From: Sphingosinicella microcystinivorans
Lineage (GTDB): Bacteria > Pseudomonadota > Alphaproteobacteria > Sphingomonadales > Sphingomonadaceae
Assembly (NCBI RefSeq): GCF_003634215.1
Contig: NZ_RBWX01000007.1
Span: 360,001 to 424,000 of the forward strand
Direction of reading: 5' to 3'
DNA: 64,000 nt
Below, in pieces: positions 10,098 to 20,384 of the stretch. The position numbers were made by a program, and so were the translations under genes. The notes beneath the pieces are model-generated. The model was not told the origin of the DNA. It worked only from the letters and a program-made list of their open reading frames with translations, and did not search any database. The number at the start of each line of letters is the position of its first letter. The first letter of the stretch is position 1.

Positions 10098-11204
10098 TCA
10101 CGCGGCGGGATGCGGCACGCCGTGCAATTCGGCATAAAGCCGCCGGGCAATCCGCTCGGCGGCTTTTCCGTCTCCGATCCGGCGCGATGCGTTTGTCATG
10201 CTGCGATGGGCGTCGGGATCGTCCAGCAGACGTGTCGCAGCGGAAAGGATGCCGGATTTCGCCGTGTCGACAACCAGCGCGGTGCCCGCGTCGATGACCT
10301 CGGGCCGCTCCGTGAGCACGCGCACGACGAGCGTGGGTATGCCAAGCGCGGATGCCTCTTCCTGAATCCCTCCCGAATCTGTGATCACGAGATGCGCCGA
10401 GGCGAGCGCGGCGATGAAGGCGGGATAGGGCATCGGCGGCACCAGCCGCGCTGCTGGACAGGCTTCGAGCGGCGTGTAGACTTCGGGCGGGCAGCCGGGA
10501 TGTCGGGGCAGCAGTACGTCCACGTCGCCGCGCGATGCGATGGTTGCCAGCGCGTCGATGATCTCGGGAAAGGCCGTTTCGCGGTTCTCCCGCCGGTGCA
10601 GCGTGGCGAGGACCAGCCGCCGCGCGCGGCGCGGTGCCGGGGGCAGGGTGCTTAGCGTTCGGTGGAGCGCGTCCACCACGGTGTTGCCCGTAACCTCGAT
10701 CGCCTTGCCCGGTACGCCTTCCGCGCGGAGGTTCGCCTCTGCGCCCGGCGTGGGGGCGAAATGCAGCGTTGCGAGGCGCGCGATCAGTGTGCGGTTCAGC
10801 TCTTCGGGGTATGGCTGGGAAAGATCGAAACTGCGGAGGCCGGCTTCGACGTGAGCAACCGGGATGCCCAGTTGCCGGGCGGCAATTGCGCCTGCGAGCG
10901 CAGAGGTCGTGTCGCCCTGCACGATCACCCACGAGGGCTGCCGCCGCGCCAGGCGCAAGGCGATGGCATCCACTGCGCGCCGTGTCAGTTCGGCGAGCGA
11001 TTGTCCCGGGCGCATCAGGTGCAGGTTCACGTCCGCCGCGATGCCGAAGGGGGTGAGGGCCTGGGTCGCCATCTCAGGGTGCTGGCCGGTCAGGCACACG
11101 CGGACCGGCAGGTGCAGCGCGCGGAGCGCAAGGACGACCGGGGCAAGTTTGATGGCTTCGGGTCTTGTGCCGATGACGATCTTGACCGCGCCAACCGGTA
11201 CCAT
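10098..11204 (-). CDS. wecB: UDP-N-acetylglucosamine 2-epimerase (non-hydrolysing)
   Basis: 368 residues from the ATG at 11204, chosen because AAGGGGGG lies just upstream; the open frame extends to 11225. Motifs GTRPEAIKLAP at the start, QGDTTSALAGA, HVEAGLRSFD, LHRRENRE and DSGGIQEEA are those of the GT-B-fold epimerase. It interconverts UDP-GlcNAc and UDP-ManNAc, a precursor of surface glycans. It is transcribed away from cmk with 50 bp between the starts. It stands apart from the polysaccharide locus at the left of the window but may feed the same product. Confidence 0.9.
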   Translation of the reverse strand: MVPVGAVKIVIGTRPEAIKLAPVVLALRALHLPVRVCLTGQHPEMATQALTPFGIAADVNLHLMRPGQSLAELTRRAVDAIALRLARRQPSWVIVQGDTTSALAGAIAARQLGIPVAHVEAGLRSFDLSQPYPEELNRTLIARLATLHFAPTPGAEANLRAEGVPGKAIEVTGNTVVDALHRTLSTLPPAPRRARRLVLATLHRRENRETAFPEIIDALATIASRGDVDVLLPRHPGCPPEVYTPLEACPAARLVPPMPYPAFIAALASAHLVITDSGGIQEEASALGIPTLVVRVLTERPEVIDAGTALVVDTAKSGILSAATRLLDDPDAHRSMTNASRRIGDGKAAERIARRLYAELHGVPHPAA

Positions 11205-11254
11205 GCGCCCCCCTTCGCACTTCACATCGATACGCCTGCGTCTATAGGAGCGGC

Positions 11255-11914
11255 ATGACCGCGCCCAATGAAAATCGTTTCGATGTCGTTATAGCCGTGG
11301 ACGGCCCCGCCGCTTCGGGGAAGGGGACGATCGCGCGGGCGCTTGCCGCGCATTTCGGCCTGCCGCACATGGATACCGGCAGCCTCTACCGCGCCGTGGG
11401 GTTTGCCGTCCTGCGCGCCGGTGGCGATCCTGCTGACGCTGCACTGGCGACCGCATGTGCGCGAACGCTCGATGTGAAGATGCTCGACGATCCGGCGCTG
11501 CGCGAATCGACGACTGCGCGGGCGGCTTCGGTTGTTTCCGCGCATCCCGAGGTGCGGGCGGCGCTTCTGGAATGTCAGCAGGCGTTCGCCCGCCAGCCCG
11601 GCGGCGCAGTGCTCGACGGGCGCGACATCGGCACGGTGATCGCGCCTGATGCCGACCTCAAGATCTTCGTCACCGCAAGCCTCGACGTGCGGGCGAAGCG
11701 GCGGCAGGCGGAAACGCCGGAGCGCGATTACGCGGTCGTGCGCGCCAATCTTGCGGAGCGCGACGCCCGCGACTCCGGTCGCGATGCCGCGCCGCTACGG
11801 CAGGCGGATGACTCGATCCTGCTCGATACGTCGGACATGGATCGGGAGACGGCGATCGCACGCGCGATTGCGCTCGCCGAGGCGCGGCTTGCGGAAAAGG
11901 CGGGTTTGAGATAG
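11255..11914 (+). CDS. cmk: Cytidylate kinase
   Basis: 219 residues. It phosphorylates CMP and dCMP with ATP in the pyrimidine salvage and supply pathway. The P-loop DGPAASGKGT is near residue 14, MDTGSLYRAVG follows near residue 40, and LDGRDIGTVIAPDADLKIF is the characteristic CMP-binding stretch. The gene order cmk then rpsA is widely conserved and seen here with a 204-bp spacer. Confidence 0.95.
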   Translation: MTAPNENRFDVVIAVDGPAASGKGTIARALAAHFGLPHMDTGSLYRAVGFAVLRAGGDPADAALATACARTLDVKMLDDPALRESTTARAASVVSAHPEVRAALLECQQAFARQPGGAVLDGRDIGTVIAPDADLKIFVTASLDVRAKRRQAETPERDYAVVRANLAERDARDSGRDAAPLRQADDSILLDTSDMDRETAIARAIALAEARLAEKAGLR

Positions 11915-12118
11915 AGCGGCGCCGCTTTTCGTGGTGGCAGCCTTCAGGATGCCGCCCGTTTTCCGTGTTTCCAGAACCTGGGAAGAAAGGCCAAACGCAA
12001 GGTTTTGCGAGCGCAGGCTTTTGCAGGGGAGCGGACGGGCATGGGGCCCGAACGTGTCTCCAGACCGCCGGAAACAACCGGTCGGCCAGTAAACAGACAT
12101 GAAGGAAAACTGATACCT

Positions 12119-13834
12119 ATGGCAACCAACCCCACGCCGAGCCGCGACGATTTCGCGGCGCTCCTCGAAGCGAGCCTCGGCGGTAGCGAATCATTCGAAG
12201 GCCGGGTCGTCACCGGCACCGTCACCGGCATTGAAAACGACATGGCCGTCATCGACGTCGGCCTGAAGTCGGAAGGCCGCGTGCCGCTGCGCGAGTTCGC
12301 AGCGCCCGGCGAGAAGGCCGAGATCAAGATCGGCGATCAGGTCGAAGTGTATGTCGACCGCGTTGAGAACGCCTATGGCGAGGCCATGCTGTCGCGCGAC
12401 CGCGCGCGCCGTGAAGCCGCCTGGGACAAGCTCGAATCCGAATTCCAGGAAAACGCCCGCGTCGACGGCGTCATCTTCGGCCGCGTGAAGGGCGGCTTCA
12501 CCGTCGATCTCGGCGGTGCGGTGGCGTTCCTCCCCGGCAGCCAGGTCGATATCCGCCCCGTGCGCGACGTCACCCCGCTGATGGGTATGCCGCAGCCGTT
12601 CCAGGTGCTGAAGATGGACCGCAAGCGCGGCAACATCGTCGTTTCGCGCCGCGCGGTGCTCGAGGAAACCCGCGCCGAGCAGCGTTCGGGCCTCATCCAG
12701 ACGCTCACCGAAGGCCAGACGGTCGACGGCGTCGTCAAGAACATCACCGACTACGGTGCGTTCGTGGATCTCGGCGGCATCGACGGTCTGCTCCATGTCA
12801 CCGACATGAGCTACAAGCGCGTCGGCCATCCGTCGGAAGTTCTCGGCATCGGCGACACCGTGAAGGTGCAGATCGTCCGCATCAACCGCGAAACCCAGCG
12901 CATCTCGCTTGGCATGAAGCAGCTTGAATCGGATCCGTGGGAAGGCGCAGCCGCCAAGTACTCGGTCGGCCAGAAGGCCACCGGCCGTGTCACCAACATC
13001 ACCGACTACGGCGCCTTCGTGGAGCTGGAAGCCGGCGTCGAAGGTCTCGTCCACGTCTCCGAAATGTCGTGGGTCAAGAAGAACGTCCACCCGGGCAAGA
13101 TCGTTTCGACGAGCCAGGAAGTCGACGTTGTCGTTCTCGAGGTCGATGAGGACAAGCGCCGCATCAGCCTTGGCCTCAAGCAGGCGCAGCAGAACCCGTG
13201 GGAGGCGTTCGCGTCTCAGCACCCGGCCGGCAGCATCGTTGAGGGTGAAGTTAAGAACACCACCGAATTCGGCCTGTTCATCGGCCTCGACGGCGACGTC
13301 GACGGCATGGTCCACATGTCCGACATCGCGTGGGGCGTGAACGGCGAAGAAGCGCTGGAACTGCACCACAAGGGCGAGACGGTGAAGGCCGTCGTGCTCG
13401 ACGTGGACGTGGAGAAGGAGCGCATCTCGCTCGGCATGAAGCAGCTTGACTCCGCGTCGGGCGGCGGCGGTGCCACGGTCTCCAGCGGTGGCGGCGTCAA
13501 CAAGGGTGAGACTGTCACCTGCATCGTGGCGGCGATCACCGATGGCGGTGTCGAAGTCACGCTCGGCGACAGCGGTTCGACCGGCTTCATCCGCCGCGGC
13601 GATCTCAGCCGCGACCGCGACGAGCAGCGTCCGGAGCGCTTCCAGGTCGGCCAGAAGGTCGACGCGCAGGTGATCGGCTTCGACCGTTCGAAGAAGCCCA
13701 ACCTGTCGATCAAGGCACTGCAGATCTCCGAAGAGAAGGAAGCCGTGAAGCAGTACGGTTCCTCCGATTCGGGCGCGAGCCTCGGCGACATCCTCGGCGA
13801 AGCGCTGAACAAGGCCAAGGACGCGAAGAAGTAA
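12119..13834 (+). CDS. rpsA: 30S ribosomal protein S1
   Basis: 571 residues from the ATG at 12119, which has GAAGGA upstream; the frame extends to 12005 but that part is not S1-like. At least five clear S1 RNA-binding repeats are visible, each with a G-x-V-x-x-I-T-D-Y-G-A-F-V-like core, plus weaker repeats at both ends. S1 brings mRNA to the 30S subunit and melts structure at start sites. A strong terminator follows 25 bp after the stop, and ihfB comes next as in many proteobacteria. Confidence 0.97.
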   Translation: MATNPTPSRDDFAALLEASLGGSESFEGRVVTGTVTGIENDMAVIDVGLKSEGRVPLREFAAPGEKAEIKIGDQVEVYVDRVENAYGEAMLSRDRARREAAWDKLESEFQENARVDGVIFGRVKGGFTVDLGGAVAFLPGSQVDIRPVRDVTPLMGMPQPFQVLKMDRKRGNIVVSRRAVLEETRAEQRSGLIQTLTEGQTVDGVVKNITDYGAFVDLGGIDGLLHVTDMSYKRVGHPSEVLGIGDTVKVQIVRINRETQRISLGMKQLESDPWEGAAAKYSVGQKATGRVTNITDYGAFVELEAGVEGLVHVSEMSWVKKNVHPGKIVSTSQEVDVVVLEVDEDKRRISLGLKQAQQNPWEAFASQHPAGSIVEGEVKNTTEFGLFIGLDGDVDGMVHMSDIAWGVNGEEALELHHKGETVKAVVLDVDVEKERISLGMKQLDSASGGGGATVSSGGGVNKGETVTCIVAAITDGGVEVTLGDSGSTGFIRRGDLSRDRDEQRPERFQVGQKVDAQVIGFDRSKKPNLSIKALQISEEKEAVKQYGSSDSGASLGDILGEALNKAKDAKK

Positions 13835-13858
13835 GCGACGCGCCTTTGTAAGCCGTTT

Positions 13859-13898
13859 GCGGCCCGTCAGTTCCGCTACTGACGGGCCGCTTGCTTTT
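13859..13898 (+). terminator. Rho-independent terminator after rpsA
   Basis: A perfect 12-bp stem GCGGCCCGTCAG / CTGACGGGCCGC with an 8-nt loop, followed by TTGCTTTTTG. It lies 25 bp downstream of the rpsA stop. Confidence 0.9.
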
Positions 13899-14025
13899 TG
13901 TTAACCTGCTCAAGCTGTTGTATGATTTGCGCGGACCGAGTCGGGGGGTAGTAGGCCCGGGCCGTGCGGGATGGCCCACAACGTGTTTTGAACAAAAAAT
14001 TGGGGCTCGAGAAACGGGGTGAGAG

Positions 14026-14304
14026 ATGATTCGATCTGAACTCGTCGCAGCAGTCACGGAGATGAACCCGCATTTATCGCAGCGGGACGTCGAACGGGTC
14101 GTGTCGACCATTTTCGATTCGATTACGGAGGCGCTGGCCCACGGTCGACGCGTGGAACTGCGCGGCTTCGGTGCCTTTTCAACGCGCGGACGCGATCCGC
14201 GGACGGGGCGCAATCCGCGCACCGGCGAAAAGGTGGCGGTGGACGCGAAGCGCGTGCCGTATTTCAAGGCCGGCAAGGAACTGCGCGAGCGCCTTAACAA
14301 ATAG
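14026..14304 (+). CDS. ihfB: Integration host factor subunit beta
   Basis: 92 residues, the HU/IHF fold. It starts MIRSELV, has the DNA-bending arm with [10 protein letters not shown], and the family signature [15 protein letters not shown] with the intercalating proline near residue 64. IHF bends DNA for recombination, replication and transcription. It follows rpsA as in many proteobacteria but has its own upstream region after the rpsA terminator. A site-specific mobile element is integrated nearby, but nothing links the two directly. Confidence 0.93.
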   Translation: MIRSELVAAVTEMNPHLSQRDVERVVSTIFDSITEALAHGRRVELRGFGAFSTRGRDPRTGRNPRTGEKVAVDAKRVPYFKAGKELRERLNK

Positions 14305-14522
14305 GCTGCGTGCGGATCGAGCCCATGTCGGGCTGAAAATGGAGGCTTCGTGTGCTTCCGGTGCAACGCGTGCGCTAAAAATGCTCCGCGCGGGCTTCCG
14401 GACTCCACCATTTCCGTCTCGGCGTGACCGCGATCCCCACACACTCTGGAGCGTCTCGGCGATCAGGCATTTGTGTGCCATCGGTGCTGGCATCGCGCAC
14501 GCCTGTCCGTTAAGCAGGGCTC

Positions 14523-14834
14523 ATGCGCATCGTTACGCTGATCTTCTACTTCCTGTTTGGCGCACTGCTGGCATGGTTTGCCGCGCGAAACTGGGATTTC
14601 GTCACGCTGAAGCTGTGGGGCGACTACGAGCTGGCGATCCGGCTCCCCGTTCTGCTGCTCCTCATGTTCCTCGCGGGCGCTTTGCCGCTCGCCATTCTGC
14701 GCTACGCCAGCCGCTGGCGCTGGTCGCGGCGCGTTCAGAAGCTTGAGCGCGCGCTTGAGGACACCCAACCGCCGCTGGCGCCGACGGCAACCCTGACGGA
14801 CCCGGCCCCGCCGCCGCCCATCGCGCCGCTATGA
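14523..14834 (+). CDS. lapA: LapA-domain small membrane protein
   Basis: 103 residues with two membrane helices (roughly residues 3-20 and 40-60) separated by a short loop with NWDFVTLKLWG, then a basic segment with SRRVQKLERALED and a Pro-rich tail. This is the LapA/YciS pattern; in E. coli the partner LapB tunes LPS synthesis through LpxC turnover. Its stop overlaps the pyrF start (ATGA). No lapB is visible here. Confidence 0.75.
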   Translation: MRIVTLIFYFLFGALLAWFAARNWDFVTLKLWGDYELAIRLPVLLLLMFLAGALPLAILRYASRWRWSRRVQKLERALEDTQPPLAPTATLTDPAPPPPIAPL

Positions 14835-15508
14835 CGAACCCGGTATTCTGTGCGGTCGATACGGCCGACAAGGACCATGCACGGGCGCTTGCCGCGCGCG
14901 TTGCCGGGCGCGTCGGCGGCATCAAGCTGGGGCTTGAGTTCTTCATGGCGAACGGCCGCGAGGGCGTGGCTGCGGTCGCGGGAGAAGGCGGCTTGCCTGT
15001 CTTCCTCGATCTCAAGCTCCACGACATTCCAAATACCGTGGCGGGCGCCGTTCGCTCGCTCGCGTCGTGCCCCTACGACATTCTCACCGTCCACGCGGGC
15101 GGCGGCAGCGACATGATGCGTGCCGCGAAGGATGCCGCGCGCCCCGGCGCGAAGGTCGTGGGCGTGACTGTGCTGACCAGCATGGATGAGGACGACCTCG
15201 CCGCCACCGGCGTGATCGGCACGCCCGCGGATCAGGTCCGCAGGCTGGCGGTGCTGGCGCGGAGCGCGGGGCTCGACGGGATCGTGTGTTCGGCGCACGA
15301 AGTCGCCGCGATGCGCGCAGCCTGGCCGGAGGGTTTCTTCGTCGTGCCGGGCATCCGCCCGGCCGGCAGTGCCGTCGGTGATCAGAAACGCGTGATGACG
15401 CCGCGCGAGGCGATGGACGCGGGCGCGAGCATTCTCGTCATCGGGCGGCCGATCACCGGCGCCGACGATCCCGGCGCGGCGGCGAACGCAATTTCCCAGA
15501 GCCTTTGA
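14831..15508 (+). CDS. pyrF: Orotidine 5'-phosphate decarboxylase
   Basis: 225 residues, a TIM barrel. It decarboxylates OMP to UMP, the last step of de novo pyrimidine synthesis. The catalytic FLDLKLHDIPNTV is near residues 58-70, and PGIRPAG near the C-terminus binds phosphate. It overlaps lapA by 4 bp and is followed after 2 bp by trpF, so it belongs to the same transcript as the trp genes. Confidence 0.95.
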   Translation: MTNPVFCAVDTADKDHARALAARVAGRVGGIKLGLEFFMANGREGVAAVAGEGGLPVFLDLKLHDIPNTVAGAVRSLASCPYDILTVHAGGGSDMMRAAKDAARPGAKVVGVTVLTSMDEDDLAATGVIGTPADQVRRLAVLARSAGLDGIVCSAHEVAAMRAAWPEGFFVVPGIRPAGSAVGDQKRVMTPREAMDAGASILVIGRPITGADDPGAAANAISQSL

Positions 15509-15510
15509 AC

Positions 15511-16161
15511 ATGGCGCGCATCAAGATCTGCGGCGTGCGTGACCGCGCCGCGATCGATGCCGCCGCAGCCGGCCATGCGGACTATGTCGGCTTCGTGTTC
15601 TTCCCGAAAAGCCCGCGCAATCTCTCGTTCGATGAGGCCTCCGCGCTTGCGGGCATGACGCCGTCCGCCATCCGCCGTATCGGCCTGTTCGTGAATGCCG
15701 ATGACGAGATGATCGGCGCTGCCGTGCGCGCCGCGCGGCTCGACGGCGTTCAGCTCCACGGCGAGGAGGGGCCGGACCGCGCGGCAGCGATCAAAGGACG
15801 TTTCGGCGTCGAGGTTTGGAAAGCCCTGGCGGTGACCACGCGGGCCGATCTCGCGGCGGCCCGCAGCTATGCAGGGGTGGTCGACCGGATCCTCTTCGAC
15901 GCCAAGACGCCGCCCGGTGCGGCGCTTCCCGGCGGCATGGGCGTGCGCTTCGACTGGCGGTTGCTTGCCGGAGGACGCGGAGGCTTTGATCCCGGCGTGC
16001 CGTGGGGCCTTGCAGGCGGACTTGACGCCTCGACAGTCGCCGAAGCGCTCGCTACGACGCAGGCGCCGCTCGTCGATGTTTCGTCGGGGGTGGAGGATGC
16101 GCCGGGCGTGAAATCCCCGGCGAAGATCAGGGCGTTTTGCGAGGCGGTGCGCGCGAGATGA
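15511..16161 (+). CDS. trpF: Phosphoribosylanthranilate isomerase
   Basis: 216 residues from the ATG at 15511 (MARIKICGV). It isomerises phosphoribosylanthranilate to CdRP in tryptophan synthesis. The catalytic Cys lies in [21 protein letters not shown] follows, and GGLDASTV and [15 protein letters not shown] near the end are the classic phosphate-binding and closing motifs. It overlaps trpB by 4 bp. Confidence 0.95.
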   Translation: MARIKICGVRDRAAIDAAAAGHADYVGFVFFPKSPRNLSFDEASALAGMTPSAIRRIGLFVNADDEMIGAAVRAARLDGVQLHGEEGPDRAAAIKGRFGVEVWKALAVTTRADLAAARSYAGVVDRILFDAKTPPGAALPGGMGVRFDWRLLAGGRGGFDPGVPWGLAGGLDASTVAEALATTQAPLVDVSSGVEDAPGVKSPAKIRAFCEAVRAR

Positions 16162-17366
16162 CGGTTCAGAACAGTTTGCGGCAACAGCCGGACGAGCGCG
16201 GCCATTTCGGCGCCTTTGGCGGCCGCTATGTCGCCGAGACGCTGATGCCGCTGATCCTCGATCTGGAGCGCGAATATCGTGCCGCGAAGACCGATCCGGC
16301 GTTCCGCGACGAATTCGAATATCTGCTGAAGCACTATGTCGGCCGCCCGAGCCCGCTGTGGTTCGCCGAGCGGCTGACAAACGAGCTCGGGGGCGCGAAG
16401 ATCTATCTGAAGCGCGAAGACCTGAATCACACCGGCGCGCACAAGATCAACAACTGCATCGGCCAGATTTTGCTGGCAAAGCGCATGGGCAAGACGCGCG
16501 TGATCGCGGAAACCGGTGCGGGTCAGCACGGCGTTGCGACCGCGACCGTTGCGGCACTGTTCGGCCTGCCGTGCACGATCTTCATGGGCGCGGTGGACGT
16601 CGCGCGTCAGCAGCCGAACGTGTTCCGCATGAAGCTGCTCGGCGCCGAAGTCGTCGCGGTGGAATCGGGCGCGAAGACGCTGAAGGACGCGATGAACGAG
16701 GCGCTGCGCCACTGGGTCGCGAACGTTCACGACACATTTTACATCATCGGCACCGTCGCGGGGCCGCACCCTTATCCGGAGCTGGTCCGCGATTTTCAGT
16801 CCGTGATCGGCACGGAAGCGCGCGCGCAAATCCTGGAGGCGGAAGGTCGCCTGCCGGACATGCTGATCGCGCCCGTCGGCGGCGGATCAAACGCCATCGG
16901 CCTGTTCCACCCGTTCCTTGACGACGCGGACGTGGAGATCGTCGGCGTCGAGGCGGCGGGCGAGGGGCTGGACAAGAAACACGCCGCGAGCCTCGCAGGC
17001 GGCTCGCCCGGCGTGCTCCATGGCAACAAGACCTACCTGCTGCAGGACGAGGACGGCCAGATCACCGAGGCGCATTCGATCTCGGCAGGGCTCGACTATC
17101 CGGGCATCGGGCCGGAGCACGCATGGCTGCACGATATCGGGCGCGTGCGCTACGTGCCCGTGACGGACGATGAAGCGCTCGCCAGCTTCCAGCGCCTCTG
17201 CAAGCTGGAAGGCATCATCCCGGCGCTCGAATCCGCGCATGCCATCGCGGCGGCGGAACGCATCGCGCCGACGCTGGGCAAGGACAAGATCATCATCGTC
17301 AACCTCTCCGGGCGCGGCGACAAGGACATCTTCACCGTGGCCGAGGCGCTGGGGGTGAAGCTGTGA
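16158..17366 (+). CDS. trpB: Tryptophan synthase beta chain
   Basis: 402 residues. It joins indole and serine to tryptophan using PLP. The PLP lysine lies in the signature [10 protein letters not shown], preceded by KREDL. The phosphate cup is GGGSNAIG near residue 238. [18 protein letters not shown] is also present. The ATG at 16158 overlaps the trpF stop, and trpA follows with a GTGA overlap, giving translational coupling of the alpha-beta complex. Confidence 0.97.
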   Translation: MTVQNSLRQQPDERGHFGAFGGRYVAETLMPLILDLEREYRAAKTDPAFRDEFEYLLKHYVGRPSPLWFAERLTNELGGAKIYLKREDLNHTGAHKINNCIGQILLAKRMGKTRVIAETGAGQHGVATATVAALFGLPCTIFMGAVDVARQQPNVFRMKLLGAEVVAVESGAKTLKDAMNEALRHWVANVHDTFYIIGTVAGPHPYPELVRDFQSVIGTEARAQILEAEGRLPDMLIAPVGGGSNAIGLFHPFLDDADVEIVGVEAAGEGLDKKHAASLAGGSPGVLHGNKTYLLQDEDGQITEAHSISAGLDYPGIGPEHAWLHDIGRVRYVPVTDDEALASFQRLCKLEGIIPALESAHAIAAAERIAPTLGKDKIIIVNLSGRGDKDIFTVAEALGVKL

Positions 17367-18178
17367 GTGGGCGTCTCTCCGCCACTTTTGCCGGTACGCG
17401 CGCTGAGGGCCGCGCCGCGCTCGTAACGTTCGTCACCGGCGGCGATCCGTCGCCGGCAGATACGGGCGCAGTTCTCGATGCGCTGGTCGCGGGCGGAGCG
17501 GACGTGATCGAGCTGGGGATGCCGTTCACCGATCCGATGGCGGATGGTCCCGCCATCCAGCGCGCGAACCTGCGCGCGCTTGGCGTCGGGACGACGACGG
17601 CGGACATCCTCGGCATCGCGGCGGCTTTCCGCGCGCGGCATCCGCAGGTGCCGCTCGTGCTGATGGGCTATGCGAACCCGATGCTGCGGCGCGGCGCCGA
17701 CTGGTTTGCCGCTGCCGCGAAGGATGCGGGCGTCGATGGTGTGATCGCCGTCGATCTGCCGCCTGAAGAAGACGGCGAGCTTGGGCCTGCGCTTCGTGCG
17801 GCGGGACTGCACTTCATTCGCCTTGCGACGCCTACGACGGACGCGGCGCGGCTTCCGGCGGTCCTGGATGGTGCGTCGGGCTTTCTCTATTATGTTTCGG
17901 TCGCGGGGATCACCGGGCTGCAGCAGGCGGCGCAGGGCAGCATCGAAGATGCGGTCGGGCGCCTGAAAGCGGCGACGGATCTGCCCGTGGCGGTGGGTTT
18001 CGGGGTTCGCACGCCGGAGCAGGCCGCCGCGATCGGGCGCGTTGCGGACGGGGTTGTGGTCGGTTCGGCGATCGTCGATATCGTCGCGCAGCACGGCGCC
18101 GCAGCCGCGCCGCATGTGAAGGATTATGTGGCCGGGCTCGCTGCCGCGCTCGCCACCGCAAGGGAGAAGGCCGCATGA
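17363..18178 (+). CDS. trpA: Tryptophan synthase alpha chain
   Basis: 271 residues, GTG start overlapping the trpB stop. It cleaves indole-3-glycerol phosphate to indole, which is channelled to TrpB. The catalytic Glu lies in [19 protein letters not shown], the second acid in [11 protein letters not shown], and [10 protein letters not shown] is the phosphate-binding loop. It overlaps accD by 4 bp (ATGA). Confidence 0.95.
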   Translation: MSGRLSATFAGTRAEGRAALVTFVTGGDPSPADTGAVLDALVAGGADVIELGMPFTDPMADGPAIQRANLRALGVGTTTADILGIAAAFRARHPQVPLVLMGYANPMLRRGADWFAAAAKDAGVDGVIAVDLPPEEDGELGPALRAAGLHFIRLATPTTDAARLPAVLDGASGFLYYVSVAGITGLQQAAQGSIEDAVGRLKAATDLPVAVGFGVRTPEQAAAIGRVADGVVVGSAIVDIVAQHGAAAAPHVKDYVAGLAAALATAREKAA

Positions 18179-19032
18179 GCTGGCTCGAACGCATCCGCCC
18201 CGCGCTCAGTTTCCTCACCAAGAAGGAGACGCCGGACAACCTCTGGACGAAGTGCCGGGGCTGCGGCCAGATGAATTTCCACCGCGAGCTGGTGGATAAC
18301 ATGAACGTCTGCCCGCGCTGCGAATTTCACGAGCGCATCGGCCCGAAGGAACGCTTCCAGCAGGTCTTCGACGGCGGCAAATACCAGCGGCTGGCCACCC
18401 CGTCCGTCACGGAAGACCCGCTGAAATTCCGCGACCAGAAGAAATATACGGACCGCATCAAGGCCGCGCGCGCCGCGACGGGTGACCCCGAGGCATTCGC
18501 GATCGCGGAAGGCCAGATCGAAGGCGTCTCGGCGGTCGTCGGTGTGCAGAACTTCGCGTACATGGGCGGATCGATGGGCATGGGTGTGGGCGAGGCGTTC
18601 ATCGCTGGGGCGGAAGCCGCGCTCGATGCCCGCGTGCCCTATGTCGTGTTCACCGCGGCGGGCGGCGCGCGGATGCAGGAAGGGCTTCTCAGCCTGATGC
18701 AGATGCCGCGCGCGACCGTGCTGACCTCGCTGCTGCGCGAGGCGGGCCTGCCTTACATCGTCGTCATCACCGATCCGACGACGGGCGGTGTCACCGCATC
18801 TTACGCGATGCTTGGGGATGTGCACATTGCCGAGCCGGGTGCGCTCATCGGCTTCGCCGGGCAGCGTGTGATCGAACAGACGATCCGCGAAAAGCTGCCC
18901 GAAGGCTTCCAGCGCGCCGAATATCTGCACGAGCACGGCATGGTCGACATGGTCGTGCACCGCAAGCAGCTGAAGGCGCAGCTTGGCAGTTTGCTCGGCG
19001 TCCTCACCAACGCGCCCGCGAAAGCCGCCTGA
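18175..19032 (+). CDS. accD: Acetyl-CoA carboxylase carboxyltransferase subunit beta
   Basis: 285 residues. An N-terminal zinc ribbon (CRGCG at about residue 28 and CPRCEFH about 20 residues on) precedes the crotonase-like carboxyltransferase domain with [11 protein letters not shown] and ERF-type CoA-binding text. Together with AccA it makes malonyl-CoA for fatty acid synthesis. The trpFBA-accD-folC order is common in alphaproteobacteria. Confidence 0.95.
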   Translation: MSWLERIRPALSFLTKKETPDNLWTKCRGCGQMNFHRELVDNMNVCPRCEFHERIGPKERFQQVFDGGKYQRLATPSVTEDPLKFRDQKKYTDRIKAARAATGDPEAFAIAEGQIEGVSAVVGVQNFAYMGGSMGMGVGEAFIAGAEAALDARVPYVVFTAAGGARMQEGLLSLMQMPRATVLTSLLREAGLPYIVVITDPTTGGVTASYAMLGDVHIAEPGALIGFAGQRVIEQTIREKLPEGFQRAEYLHEHGMVDMVVHRKQLKAQLGSLLGVLTNAPAKAA

Positions 19033-19052
19033 TCGATGCCAACGCCGCGCTG

Positions 19053-20384
19053 ATGGCGACCGAGGGGGCCCGGTCAGACAATCCTGCGCTCGACGCTTTG
19101 CTCGTCGAGGCGAAAGCGCTGCACCCGCAGCTCATCGATCTGACGCTCGGCCGCCTCGAACGCCTGCTCGGCAAGCTGGGCAACCCGCACCACCACCTGC
19201 CGCCGGTGTTTCACGTGTCCGGCACCAACGGCAAGGGCTCGACGGCTGCCTTCCTGCGCGCGTGTCTTGAGGCGGCGGGCTACCGCGTCCACGTTTTCAC
19301 GTCGCCCCATCTGGTGCGCTTCAACGAACGCATCCGCCTTGCGGGGAGGCTGATCACCGATTCCGAGCTGATCGAACTGCTCGGCGATGTGATCAGCGTC
19401 AACAATGGCGAGCAGATCACCTTCTTCGAGCTGACCACGGCTGCGGCATTCACGGCCTTTTCGCGCACCCCCGCCGATGCCTGTGTCATCGAGGTGGGGC
19501 TTGGCGGCACATGGGACGCGACGAATGTGATGCCCACGGCGGCAGTGTGCGGCATCGCGCAGCTCGGGCTCGACCACCAGCAGTTCCTTGGCCATTCGAT
19601 CCTCGACATCGCGCGTGAGAAGGCAGGCATCGCCAAGCCCGGCGTGCCGCTCGTCACGTCCCGCTACCCGCAAACGGTCGCGGCCGCGATCGGCGAGGTG
19701 GCGGGGCCCAAAGGCGCGCGCATCATCGCGCGCGGCATCGACTGGGACGTGGGGATTTATCAGGACCAGCTTCACTACCGCGACGCACACGCGAAGCTGA
19801 CGCTCGGGATGCCGCGCCTGCCGGGCGCGCATCAGATCGACAATGTCGGCCTTGCCGCCGCGATGCTGCGTCACCAGACTGCACTCGCCGTGCCGGATGC
19901 GGCGCTGCGTGCCGGGCCGGGCTGGGCGGAATGGCCCGCGCGCTTGCAGCGGCTCGAAAGCGGCCCGTTCGTGCAGCACCTGCCGCAGGGCAGCGAACTC
20001 TGGCTCGACGGCGGCCACAATCCTTCGGCGGCGCGCGTCATCGTCGATGCCTTCCGCGCGCAGGATATCGCCGCGACGCCGTTTCATCTCGTACTCGGCA
20101 TGCTTCAGAGCAAGGACGCGGCGGCCTTCTTGAAAGCCTTCGCCGGCCGCGTGACGGCGGTACACACCGTGCCCATCCCCGAACACGACTGCGTGCCCCC
20201 CGAAACGCTCGCGAAATTCGCGAGCGAGGTCGGCCTCACCGCGACTCCCGCACTGTCGGTCGACGATGCACTTCGACGCATCGGCCACGCCGCAGACCGC
20301 AAGGCACCGCCCGTGGTGCTGATCGCTGGCTCGCTCTACCTCGCGGGAGATGTGCTGCGGATCAACGGGCCGCTTCCGGGCTAA
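19053..20384 (+). CDS. folC: Folylpolyglutamate synthase / dihydrofolate synthase
   Basis: 443 residues of the Mur-ligase type. The P-loop HVSGTNGKGSTAAFL is near residues 50-64, FTSPHLVRFNERI follows, then EVGLGGTWDATN and WLDGGHNPSAARV in the C-terminal domain. It adds glutamate to dihydropteroate or folate. It lies 20 bp after accD. Its stop overlaps by 4 bp the stop of the convergent permease gene. Confidence 0.93.
   Translation: MATEGARSDNPALDALLVEAKALHPQLIDLTLGRLERLLGKLGNPHHHLPPVFHVSGTNGKGSTAAFLRACLEAAGYRVHVFTSPHLVRFNERIRLAGRLITDSELIELLGDVISVNNGEQITFFELTTAAAFTAFSRTPADACVIEVGLGGTWDATNVMPTAAVCGIAQLGLDHQQFLGHSILDIAREKAGIAKPGVPLVTSRYPQTVAAAIGEVAGPKGARIIARGIDWDVGIYQDQLHYRDAHAKLTLGMPRLPGAHQIDNVGLAAAMLRHQTALAVPDAALRAGPGWAEWPARLQRLESGPFVQHLPQGSELWLDGGHNPSAARVIVDAFRAQDIAATPFHLVLGMLQSKDAAAFLKAFAGRVTAVHTVPIPEHDCVPPETLAKFASEVGLTATPALSVDDALRRIGHAADRKAPPVVLIAGSLYLAGDVLRINGPLPG

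Noticed and set aside
12191-13369. 392-codon minus-strand frame opposite rpsA.
   Set aside because: Shadow of a highly conserved gene; repetitive Asp/Ala/Val text mirrors the S1 repeats.
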